DNA from: CAYYNP01 sp964472545
GTDB taxonomy: Bacteria; Planctomycetota; Planctomycetia; Pirellulales; Thermoguttaceae
Reading direction: 5' to 3'
Assembly: GCA_964472545.1 (NCBI GenBank)
Contig: CAYYNP010000095.1
Span: forward strand, 1-30,283
DNA: 30,283 bases
Position numbers and translations under genes: made by a program. Numbering within the stretch: position 1 is the first letter of the stretch; each line of letters starts with the position of its first letter. Under the pieces are notes generated by a model. It was not told the origin of the DNA and made no database searches. It saw nothing but the letters and a program-made list of their open reading frames with translations. This document shows, piece by piece, positions 1-6,847 of this stretch.

Positions 1-9
1 GACTGTTGC

Positions 10-846
10 TTAGCTGGACCACGGTTTTGTGCCAAACCCGTTGAAACAAAACAACGTTTGCGGCATACTCTCTTCGCTTCTGTATGTCCCAACATTGCAC
101 GACCCCATGATGAGGCATCGGCTACACAGCGGGAGTTCCTTCTTGAGTTTCCGACCGACATACCATGCGTTATTCTCATCCAAGTAGTTGGCCTCTCCGG
201 ATTCCACATTGTGGAAAGGAGTGAAGAAAGGCAGCTTTGAAAGCGCCGCGCCGAAACGCCCCAGCGCTATGCCCGGAATGCCCGGGACGTTGGGTAGCAC
301 GTCGGCGAGGTCAAGTGGGTGCGGAGCGCCGATACTCATCCCAGTCCCACCTAGTCCTGCCTGCCCGTGGGCGTGTCCCACCAGTTCCAGGACACCGACG
401 CACGGCTTCGGCCTGGAGCCGCACTCCGGGTTGTCCAACTGCTTCAGCCCGGTCTGCACCTTGTGGATGAGGTCATTCAGATCGGTAGGATTGATCGACT
501 GTAGCTTCGGATTGAAACCGACGCGAACCTGCCCCGCTGTAGGTCCGATGTCAGTCGAGGCGTACGAAAGAAATGGAAAAGCGTTGAGTTCGGGGTCGTG
601 GAAGAACGGGATCCGTGAAAAGACGTCACGCCCGTCATCCCGTCTGCGAAGCCCAAACGGATCCACACTTCCCGTCGGACGATTGCCGACGTACCGATAC
701 ACGTTCGCATCACCCGCCCGGTAGCCGATCGGGTCGCGGTTGAGGAAGCGGCCGAGTTGGGCGTGGTAGTAGGCGGTGGCAGTGGAGGGGACGGCCGCGG
801 CGACGGTTAGCGTGGCGGCGATGACGAAAAGACGGGGTCGAGACAT
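10..846 (-). CDS. Secreted orphan Rhs-core protein with possible caspase-like C-terminal domain
   Basis: The protein has 278 residues. A hydrophobic signal peptide spans about residues 1-25 (cleavage likely after STATA). It is followed at once by a canonical RHS-repeat-associated core, residues 26-66 (YYHAQLGRFLNRDPIGY, then NVYRYVGNRP and VDPFGL). Rhs proteins normally carry this core after more than a thousand residues of YD repeats, none of which are present here. The variable tip, residues 67-278, contains GHAHG (157-161) and, about 90 residues on, GSCN (248-251). This spacing and setting recall the His and Cys of clan CD peptidase-like domains (CHAT, DUF4347), but that is inference. I chose the ATG at 846 because AAAGGAG lies just upstream and because the in-frame ATG at 870 falls inside the predicted -10 box. 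No immunity gene is visible downstream, since the window ends there. The Rhs core is certain; the function is not. Confidence 0.8.
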   Translation of the reverse strand: MSRPRLFVIAATLTVAAAVPSTATAYYHAQLGRFLNRDPIGYRAGDANVYRYVGNRPTGSVDPFGLRRRDDGRDVFSRIPFFHDPELNAFPFLSYASTDIGPTAGQVRVGFNPKLQSINPTDLNDLIHKVQTGLKQLDNPECGSRPKPCVGVLELVGHAHGQAGLGGTGMSIGAPHPLDLADVLPNVPGIPGIALGRFGAALSKLPFFTPFHNVESGEANYLDENNAWYVGRKLKKELPLCSRCLIMGSCNVGTYRSEESMPQTLFCFNGFGTKPWSS

Positions 847-868
847 GAGGCTGCTCCTTTGTAAGGAC

Positions 869-897
869 ATTCTGTGTTTACGGGTCGGGTGTGTCAA
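869..897 (-). promoter_or_regulatory. Predicted sigma70-type promoter of the Rhs-core gene
   Basis: On the minus strand a perfect TTGACA (897-892) is followed after 17 bases by CAGAAT (874-869), which matches four of six -10 consensus positions. Transcription would start near 862 and leave a short leader with the AAAGGAG ribosome site before the ATG at 846. The TGA stop of the upstream transglutaminase-like gene (896-894) lies inside the -35 box, so the promoter is embedded in the end of the previous gene. Confidence 0.55.
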
Positions 898-1835
898 TAA
901 TGGTTCCAAGGATCGCGCGGCACCGACGGCCGATGCGGCTGCGGGGCACCGGGCTGGGGGATCGGGGGCGATGGCACTTGAGGGCCGTACGCATTGGGCG
1001 GCGTCAGTGGCGTCGGCAGGCGGAGCGTCTCGCTCATTCGCCGACGGTTCTCGGCGTTGAGGCGTTCGATCCGACGCAACTCGGCCAGCGGATCGATCGG
1101 ACGTGGCGAACGCGGCGGACGAACGCGCGGCGGTAAGGAAGACGCCACGTTCCGCCTGTGCTGACGGGCCTCGGCCTGTCGTTGCCATGCCGCAAGGGCG
1201 GGGTCGTCGGGCACGAGTTGCGATGCCTTGGCGTACGCCGCCTGCGCTTCGGACGTGCGGCCGTTGTCTAACAGGCAATGCCCGCGAGCTGCCAGGAACG
1301 TCGCCAACTCCTCGGCCGGCGTGAGCGACTTCAAGAAACGGCCGCTGCGAACCTCCGCGTCGGTCATCGGCAGCGGCCAGGTCTTGTAGTATTCGTCGTC
1401 GTAGGTGTTCATGCCGTGGCTGCTGCCCTCGATGTTCACCCGCTCGCGCAGCCCGTCCCAACGGCAGAAGAGGTGGGCCTTGGCCGCGACCAGTTTCAGC
1501 GGATAGCCCAGCCGGCGGCCAACGGCAATGTACAGCACGGGCATCGACACGCACGTGCCGCCGTTGTCGTTGTCGACCATGCCGTGGATGAACAGGTCCT
1601 GCGAGCGGGTGAAGTCGACGTCGCGGACGCGGTCGAGGTTGTAGTGGACGCCGAGGTCCAACTGTAGCACGCTGATCAAGTTCAGCATGCGGAAGAAGGC
1701 CTCGGAGTTCTCGTACTCCGACGGGTTGTCGTGAAACTTGTAGAGGTGCCGCTCGGTGTCGAAGCGGACCCGCTCCGCCCAACGGTCGAGCTGCGCGGTG
1801 AGCGCGTCGACGTCGAGCCGGCGAATCGACGACAA
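894..1835 (-). CDS. Transglutaminase-like cysteine protease-fold protein with TPR-like and proline-rich tail
   Basis: From a TTG at 1835 the protein has 313 residues. The transglutaminase-like core shows Cys95 in GGTCVSMP, His121 in AKAHLFCRWD and Asp127 in the same motif, the Cys-His-Asp triad expected of the SirB1/Transglut_core2 type. Residues 176-217 look like one TPR unit, with small residues at helix contacts and a closing LVPDDPALAAW. Residues about 235-310 are rich in Pro and Arg. The start is uncertain. No ATG or GTG occurs in frame between the radical SAM stop (1886) and the domain. The TTG has only a weak GGTGAG site, and the next ATG upstream (1982) would lie inside the radical SAM gene. 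It follows that gene in the same direction and probably shares its transcript. The substrate is unknown. Confidence 0.8.
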   Translation of the reverse strand: MSSIRRLDVDALTAQLDRWAERVRFDTERHLYKFHDNPSEYENSEAFFRMLNLISVLQLDLGVHYNLDRVRDVDFTRSQDLFIHGMVDNDNGGTCVSMPVLYIAVGRRLGYPLKLVAAKAHLFCRWDGLRERVNIEGSSHGMNTYDDEYYKTWPLPMTDAEVRSGRFLKSLTPAEELATFLAARGHCLLDNGRTSEAQAAYAKASQLVPDDPALAAWQRQAEARQHRRNVASSLPPRVRPPRSPRPIDPLAELRRIERLNAENRRRMSETLRLPTPLTPPNAYGPQVPSPPIPQPGAPQPHRPSVPRDPWNHY

Positions 1836-1885
1836 CTTCTCACCGGGCGAGCGGAACTGGAACGGCCGGTCACACGCGTAGGCAG

Positions 1886-3388
1886 TTAGACGCCGGCGGG
1901 AACGACGGTGTTGGTGTCGGCGGTTGGGGCAGGTGTGGACGCCAGCCGTCGACGAAAACGGAGATGACGTCGGCGGGTCCATTCGACCAACGGACGCCAA
2001 GCGGCGGCGGTTAGGCGGCGGCGGATCAACTGGTGCCAGAGGGGATTGGCGCGCTTGTAGAGATACGACATCGCCACGTACGGCAGTACGGAAGCCAAGT
2101 CGCTCGGACGCCGGCGCCAGATCGAGCGGTGGGAGAAGAGCCGGCGATAGCACCAGGCGTAGCCTTCGGCAAGCTGCCGCGGCGTGAGCTGCTTGGGACG
2201 GTAGACGACGTGGGCCGTATCGTAGAGCCGCCAGTCGCGGTGCAGCAGGCGTCCCTCGGCCTCGAATTGCCGAAACAGCGGCGTGCCGGGATACGGCGTG
2301 AGAACGTGGAACGTGGCACATTGCAGCCGATGGGCTTCGATCCAGGCGACCGTCTTGCGAAAGACGTCCGGACGATCGTGGTCGAAGCCGAGCACGAAGC
2401 TGGCGTTGACCTGAATTCCGTGTTCGTGGAACAGGGCCACGCGCCGGGCGTAATCCTCCGCCGGCGGGCTTTGCTTTCGCGCGTCGCGAACGTTGGCGTC
2501 TTCGAGCGACTCGAAACCCACGAACACGCCCGTGCAGCCGGCCAGCGCCATCTCGCGAACCAGCGACGGGTCGTCGCAAACATCGATCGAAACCGCAGCA
2601 CTCCAGATCTTCTCGAGCGGCCGCAATGCACGGCAGAGCTGCCGCAAGTAGTCGGGCTTCGAGCCGAGGTTGTTGTCGACGAAGACGCCGTACGGCTGGC
2701 GGCTGCGGCGAAACTCTTCGGCCACCTGTTCGACGTCCCGCATCATGTACGGCATCCGCACGCCGCGCGTGGCCATGTAGCAGAAGCCGCACCGATTGTG
2801 GCAGCCCCGGGTGGCCATCAGGCTGATCGGCGTGAGAAAGCTGCCGGCAGGCAGGATATCGCGGCGCGGCGGCGGGTCGTCGCGATAAGGACGGCAGAAG
2901 TCGGCCCGATACTGCGGCCGAAGGGTGCCGTGCTGCACGTCGCGCAGGATGCGCTCCCAGAGTTGTACGCCGTCGCCGATCGCCAAGGCGTCGGCGTGCG
3001 GCTCCGCCTCCTCGGGACACGACGCCACGTGCAGCCCGCCGAGGATCACCTTCGCGCCGCGTCGGCGATACCAATCGGCCAACTCGTACGCCCGACGGGC
3101 GAACGTCAGATGAACGGAGATGCCCACGACCTGCGGCATCGGATCGCACGACGGTGGGCCTTGCAGCAAGTTCTCGTCCCAATAGGAGACGTCCCAGTCG
3201 GCCGGCGTGGCCGCGGCCACGCTCGTCAGCGCAAGGCTGGGCGTGAGCACGTGTTTGCCGAAGCTGGCGTGCGGGTCTTTGGGGTAGAACGGCTGGATCA
3301 GCAACGCACTGCGAGGCCGAACCGGGCCCGGTTTCAACGTTGCATCCAGCGCCGGCGCAACGGCCATATCACGCGGAATCCGCTTCAT
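1886..3388 (-). CDS. B12-binding-domain-type radical SAM protein
   Basis: The protein has 500 residues. The N-terminal part (about 27-165) has the Rossmann-like pattern of a cobalamin-binding domain (VVGISVHLTFARRAYELA, then KVILGGLH at 113-120), but the DxHxxG cobalt-ligand motif is not visible. The radical SAM core follows, with Cys196, Cys200 and Cys203 in CHNRCGFCY (CxxxCxxC) to hold the 4Fe-4S cluster that cleaves S-adenosylmethionine. Later core landmarks are FVGFESLED, VLGFDHD and TPYPGTPLF. The C-terminal about 130 residues are basic. Its ATG overlaps the ispH stop as ATGA, which implies translational coupling. The layout resembles the HpnJ/BchE-like group of B12 radical SAM enzymes, some of which act on isoprenoid or lipid substrates. 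Linking it to an isoprenoid-derived lipid because of ispH is inference; the exact reaction cannot be read from the sequence. Confidence 0.9.
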   Translation of the reverse strand: MKRIPRDMAVAPALDATLKPGPVRPRSALLIQPFYPKDPHASFGKHVLTPSLALTSVAAATPADWDVSYWDENLLQGPPSCDPMPQVVGISVHLTFARRAYELADWYRRRGAKVILGGLHVASCPEEAEPHADALAIGDGVQLWERILRDVQHGTLRPQYRADFCRPYRDDPPPRRDILPAGSFLTPISLMATRGCHNRCGFCYMATRGVRMPYMMRDVEQVAEEFRRSRQPYGVFVDNNLGSKPDYLRQLCRALRPLEKIWSAAVSIDVCDDPSLVREMALAGCTGVFVGFESLEDANVRDARKQSPPAEDYARRVALFHEHGIQVNASFVLGFDHDRPDVFRKTVAWIEAHRLQCATFHVLTPYPGTPLFRQFEAEGRLLHRDWRLYDTAHVVYRPKQLTPRQLAEGYAWCYRRLFSHRSIWRRRPSDLASVLPYVAMSYLYKRANPLWHQLIRRRLTAAAWRPLVEWTRRRHLRFRRRLASTPAPTADTNTVVPAGV

Positions 3389-4239
3389 AGGGCAACCCCC
3401 GCTTCCAGGTGAATCAGTGCCTCGTGTACGCGGCGGATCGTGCGGTCCTCGGTCGAGGTGCCGGCGGTCAGGCCGACGACGTCGCCATCGGCAAACCACT
3501 CGGGCCGGAGGTCTGCCGCCGAACTCACCCGCCGCGCGGGGACGCCCTGGCGGCGACACAGTTCGACTAACTCGCGGGTGTTGTTCGATCGACGCCCGCC
3601 GACGACCACCACGGCGTCGACCTTCGACAACAAGCGCCGCAGGGCTTGTTGCCGTGCGCGCGTCGCGTGGCAGACGGTGTCTTCGATGCGAATCTCCGCC
3701 CGCAGGTTGCGGAAACGAACTGCCAGGCAGATTTCTTCGACGAGTCGCGGCGGCGAGGTCGTTTGGCATACGACACCGAGCCGATCGTGGGCGTAAGTCC
3801 GCACCTCGGCCACGCTGCCGACGACGTCGAAACTGCTGAGGTCTTCGACGATCCCCCGCACTTCGACGTGCCCCGCTCGGCCGATCACCAGCACGTGGCG
3901 GCCTTCGGCGTCGAGGCGTTTGGCCAGACCGTGTGTACGTCGGACCAACGGACAGGTGGTGTCGATCAGCCGCTTGCCGGCCGACAGGAGCTGCTGCCGG
4001 CGTAAGTCGCTGATGCCGTGTGCGGTGATCAGCACAGCCGACGTACGGGGTACTCGGCGATGATCGCTTTCGGCCGCCGTGCGAAACCCGCGCCGCCGCA
4101 GCCGCGACTGCACCTGCTCGTTGTGTACCAACTCCCCCAAGATCGTGACGTCCTCAGGACGGTCGATCCGGTCGGCCGCCGCCAAAGCTTCGCGGACGCC
4201 AAAACAGACCCCCATCACATCGGCGTGGATTACTTTCAT
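3385..4239 (-). CDS. ispH: 4-hydroxy-3-methylbut-2-enyl diphosphate reductase (IspH/LytB)
   Basis: The protein has 284 residues, close to the usual length. IspH is the last enzyme of the MEP pathway and reduces HMBPP to IPP and DMAPP with a 4Fe-4S cluster. All landmarks are present: Cys12 (GVCFGV), Cys96 (DTTCPLV) and Cys190 (EDTVCHAT) as cluster ligands, His39 (GELVHN), His74 (TAHGIS), His124 with Glu126 (GHVEV), QTT (159-161), a variant SNN motif (218-220) and TAGTSTED. I chose the ATG at 4239 because MKVIHADVMGVCFG fits the family N-terminus and a GGGAG site lies upstream. The ATG at 4287 adds a non-conserved extension with no ribosome site. The first cysteine motif is GVCFGV instead of the common GFCAGV, so this may be a divergent paralogue. 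First gene of a likely three-gene operon. Confidence 0.92.
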   Translation of the reverse strand: MKVIHADVMGVCFGVREALAAADRIDRPEDVTILGELVHNEQVQSRLRRRGFRTAAESDHRRVPRTSAVLITAHGISDLRRQQLLSAGKRLIDTTCPLVRRTHGLAKRLDAEGRHVLVIGRAGHVEVRGIVEDLSSFDVVGSVAEVRTYAHDRLGVVCQTTSPPRLVEEICLAVRFRNLRAEIRIEDTVCHATRARQQALRRLLSKVDAVVVVGGRRSNNTRELVELCRRQGVPARRVSSAADLRPEWFADGDVVGLTAGTSTEDRTIRRVHEALIHLEAGVAL

Positions 4240-4428
4240 GGTTGCAGGTCTCCCGGGGTAACTTTGGATTACAGAGTTTTTGGACATGCGGTTTGGCGGT
4301 TCTGATTCAAGGGGTGAGAGAGAATGAACGCTACGCGCGTCCCAGGTTAGCAGCCGTTACTCAGTCGGCTGCTGCGGCCGGCCAACGCGATTGGGATTCC
4401 GTACGGCCACGGCCGGCGATTCTGGATT
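4240..4428. other. Intergenic region upstream of ispH
   Basis: Non-coding gap of 189 bases. It holds an inverted repeat (listed separately) and, for ispH, a TGTAAT (4273-4268, minus strand) that could be a -10 box but lacks a convincing -35 box. The ispH promoter most likely lies here. Confidence 0.35.
4349..4373 (-). terminator. Stem-loop after the winged-helix regulator gene
   Basis: Perfect 8-bp arms, AGCAGCCG (4349-4356) and CGGCTGCT (4366-4373), with a 9-base loop. It lies 56 bases past the stop of the winged-helix gene. No T-run follows on the minus strand, so it would be a weak intrinsic terminator or an mRNA-end structure. Confidence 0.35.
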
Positions 4429-4836
4429 TCATGCGGGCGAGAACCCCTTTGTCACGTCGTTTGGGCTTGGTTCAAGGGGTTCGGCGTCCGCCGCCGCGGC
4501 TGCGTCGGCGATCACCTTTTCCAGCGTCCCAATGTACTCGACGAACCGCTGCCGACCCTGTGGCGTTAGGCGGCAGACCGTTTGCGAACGCTTCCGCCGA
4601 AGACCCTTGCGGACCTCGACCATCCGGGCCTTGCGAAGCACGTCGAGGTGGCGATTGAGGTTTCCGTCGGTCAGCGAGCAGAGTTCCTTCAGGTCCGTAA
4701 ACGGCAATCCGGACGGATGGGCCACTAGCGAACTCATGATCCCCAGCCGCGCCTTTTCATGGATCACGCGTTCCAACCCCTCATAGGCGAAGCGGCCCGG
4801 ATCGGCCGGCGGTATGGATTGACTAGCGTCGTGCAT
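4429..4836 (-). CDS. Winged-helix transcriptional regulator (HTH_34/MarR-like)
   Basis: The protein has 135 residues. A helix (about 17-38, YEGLERVIHEKARLGIMSSL) leads into a winged helix-turn-helix at about 45-95 (FTDLKELCSLTDGNLNRHLDVLRKARMV), with a basic wing (RKGLRRKRSQTV) and LTPQGRQRF. This fits the PF13601-type winged-helix DNA-binding proteins, which are usually one-domain dimeric repressors or activators. The C-terminal helix is Ala-rich and probably serves for dimerisation. The ATG at 4836 has GGAG eight bases upstream and overlaps the end of the membrane-protein gene by 14 bases. The longer in-frame start at 4890 would reach further into that gene and lacks conservation-like sequence. 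Co-translation suggests that the regulator and the membrane protein act together. No ligand-binding domain is visible. Confidence 0.85.
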   Translation of the reverse strand: MHDASQSIPPADPGRFAYEGLERVIHEKARLGIMSSLVAHPSGLPFTDLKELCSLTDGNLNRHLDVLRKARMVEVRKGLRRKRSQTVCRLTPQGRQRFVEYIGTLEKVIADAAAAADAEPLEPSPNDVTKGFSPA

Positions 4837-5437
4837 CCGTTCGCTCCAAGCTGAAATAGAGAACTGCGGCGGCCGCCAACTGTCCGACACCGAACGTGCC
4901 GGCCATCGCCCAGGGCGAAAGGGCCGTGTCGCCTCGGGCGAGTGCCAACGCGGCGATGCCGGCCACCAAATAATAGACGCCTACCGCAAACACCCATCGC
5001 GGCAACAGTCGACACGACGCAAACACGCCGAGACTGAAAACGATCGACCATAACCCCGGCAGCATCCACGCACTTTCGGCGGCGTAGAGCATCATGGCAT
5101 AGGTCAGCAAACCCCCGGCCACTACGCACGGCAGAAACTGCTCGACGGCCAGCAGCGTCACCTGCCGGGTCAACGGCGACGCCGCCCTACGGCAGCGGAT
5201 TGCCATCTCCGTGCCACAGACTGCCACGCTGAGCACGGCCAGGGCGATCCACAACGTCAGAAACGCGGTGATCTGCTCGGTCGGCCGCGGAATCCACGCC
5301 GCCTGGGCCCCGGCCCCGGCTATCGCCAAGACGCCGGAGAAACCGATCGTCGGCGCCCGATACCCTCGAAACGTCTCCGTTCGGGCCATCTGCGTGCGGA
5401 TTTCGGTGATTTGCGACAGGGCTTCGCGCAGTTCCAC
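4823..5437 (-). CDS. Six-helix integral membrane protein of unknown function
   Basis: The protein has 204 residues. A soluble, slightly amphipathic N-terminus (1-27, ELREALSQITEIRTQMARTE) is followed by six likely transmembrane helices at about 30-50, 57-77, 92-115, 122-142, 147-167 and 173-195. No catalytic motif or named transporter signature is visible. The start is a GTG at 5437 preceded by a purine-rich AGGGCGAG. It lies immediately upstream of, and overlaps, a winged-helix regulator gene; such pairs are common in bacteria, often with the small regulator controlling its own operon. A sensor or stress-related membrane role is possible but unsupported. I do not recognise the family. Confidence 0.75.
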   Translation of the reverse strand: MELREALSQITEIRTQMARTETFRGYRAPTIGFSGVLAIAGAGAQAAWIPRPTEQITAFLTLWIALAVLSVAVCGTEMAIRCRRAASPLTRQVTLLAVEQFLPCVVAGGLLTYAMMLYAAESAWMLPGLWSIVFSLGVFASCRLLPRWVFAVGVYYLVAGIAALALARGDTALSPWAMAGTFGVGQLAAAAVLYFSLERTDARR

Positions 5438-5608
5438 AGCTCGCCCTCGCCTCGGGCCAAGTGTTCACTTTCTATTGCAAAGTATACCATGCCGCGCCGT
5501 TTGGTCAAGGGGATTCTGGCCGCTGGGCCGGAAGCGCGTAGTTGGCCAAGATTTAGGCGACGGAGATGGGGAGACAGGCCGAAACGGATAGCCGCGCGCA
5601 CTTCATGC

Positions 5609-6847
5609 CTACTGCGGTGCCGGCACGTCTTGCAGGGGCCCGATAGTCACGGTGAGATTTCGGCTCAACGGGTACTTCGACAACACGGACGTCACCTCAT
5701 CGAGCGATACGGCGGCCACGGCGGCCAGGTCGTCGTCGATGGCACGATACTCGCCGCGATAGACCCAATCGATGCCCAGCGGGAAGAGCCGGCCGCGAGG
5801 GCGCTCGCTGGAGAGGACGATGCGGGCGCGGATCTTGTTTTTCGCCTGGGTGAGTTCCGCCTCGGAGATTCCGTCGGTCTCGGCTTGGCGATAGACGTCG
5901 TGGATCCGTTGGAGGTTTCCGGCCAGGCCGTCGGGATCGCAAGTCACGAAGGTCATCATCAGCCCGGCCCCTTCGTACTCGCAGTGGCTTAGGCCCGCGT
6001 GCTCGGCCAGCCCCGGGTCGACCAACTCCCAGTACAGGCGGCTGCCGGAATCGTCGCCCAGCACCGTGGCCAGCAGCTTGGCGGCATAGCGGTCGTCGTC
6101 GCGGGCATCGGGGCCGGGGCCCAGTTGCAGAGCGTACTGCTGCGTGGCGATCTCCTTGCGGATCACGCGAAACCCCTCTGCCGCGGTGGCCGGTTCGACC
6201 GGTCGATCGACGTCATACGGTTCCCAGCCCCCGCAGGCGATCTCGGCACACTTGACGAGTTCGCCAAAATCGATCCGTCCCGCCGCGGCCAACACGATAT
6301 TGCCCGGGCTGTAGCGGCGGCGAAAATGCTCGCGCATCGCCTCGACCGAGAGTTCGGCGATGTTTTCGGCGGTTCCCAATACACTCCGCCCCAGCGGATG
6401 CGATCCGAAATAGGCGGCCTTGGCCTTGTCGTCGGCCAGGAACGGCGGCTGGTCGTCGTACATGCGGATCTCTTCGATGATCACCTTCTTCTCGGTGTCG
6501 AAGTCTTCCACGCGCAGCGCGGGCCGGAGGATGTCGGCCAGCAGCGACACGGCCCCGTCGATATACTCCGGCAACACGGCCGCGTAATAGACGGTCGTCT
6601 CCTCGCTGGTGAAGGCGTTGTAGTAGGCCCCCATTTCGTCGAACTCTCGGTTGACCTGGTCGGCCGATCGCGTGTGCGTTCCCTTGAAGGTCATGTGTTC
6701 GAGGAAATGGCTCACGCCGGCCACCGGGTCGCTCTCGTCGCGCGAGCCGGCCCGAACGAAGAACCCCACCGCCGACGAGTGGGCCTCGGCGTTGCACTCG
6801 GCGATGATCTGCAGGCCGTTTTCCAGCGTGTGGCTACGAAACTCCAC
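5609..6847 (-). CDS. M16 zinc peptidase, catalytic subunit
   Basis: The protein has 412 residues. The inverted zinc motif HFLEH is at 47-51, with Glu126 (EEIRMYDD) about 75 residues later as third ligand, as in the M16 family (pitrilysin, insulysin, mitochondrial processing peptidase). The length matches the short M16B subunits, which carry two homologous domains. The second domain has SRLYWELVDPGLAEH but lacks the Arg/Tyr pair (R-GLCY) that binds substrate in active M16 enzymes. The start is the GTG at 6847, whose G is shared with the TAG stop of the preceding M16 gene. The frame stays open further upstream, but there it runs antisense to codon usage inside the neighbour and looks like shadow. 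No signal peptide is visible, so it probably acts in the cytoplasm. It likely forms a heterodimer with the product of the upstream gene. Confidence 0.92.
   Translation of the reverse strand: MEFRSHTLENGLQIIAECNAEAHSSAVGFFVRAGSRDESDPVAGVSHFLEHMTFKGTHTRSADQVNREFDEMGAYYNAFTSEETTVYYAAVLPEYIDGAVSLLADILRPALRVEDFDTEKKVIIEEIRMYDDQPPFLADDKAKAAYFGSHPLGRSVLGTAENIAELSVEAMREHFRRRYSPGNIVLAAAGRIDFGELVKCAEIACGGWEPYDVDRPVEPATAAEGFRVIRKEIATQQYALQLGPGPDARDDDRYAAKLLATVLGDDSGSRLYWELVDPGLAEHAGLSHCEYEGAGLMMTFVTCDPDGLAGNLQRIHDVYRQAETDGISEAELTQAKNKIRARIVLSSERPRGRLFPLGIDWVYRGEYRAIDDDLAAVAAVSLDEVTSVLSKYPLSRNLTVTIGPLQDVPAPQ

Noticed and set aside
847..1782. N-terminal extension of the Rhs-core frame
   Set aside because: The extension overlaps the transglutaminase-like gene in another frame and is Arg/Pro/Ala-rich. 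The signal peptide, ribosome site and promoter all point to the start at 846.
3389..3769. N-terminal extension of the radical SAM frame into ispH
   Set aside because: The ATGA junction with ispH and the family-like sequence from MKRIPRD onward fix the start at 3388; the extension is a shadow of ispH.
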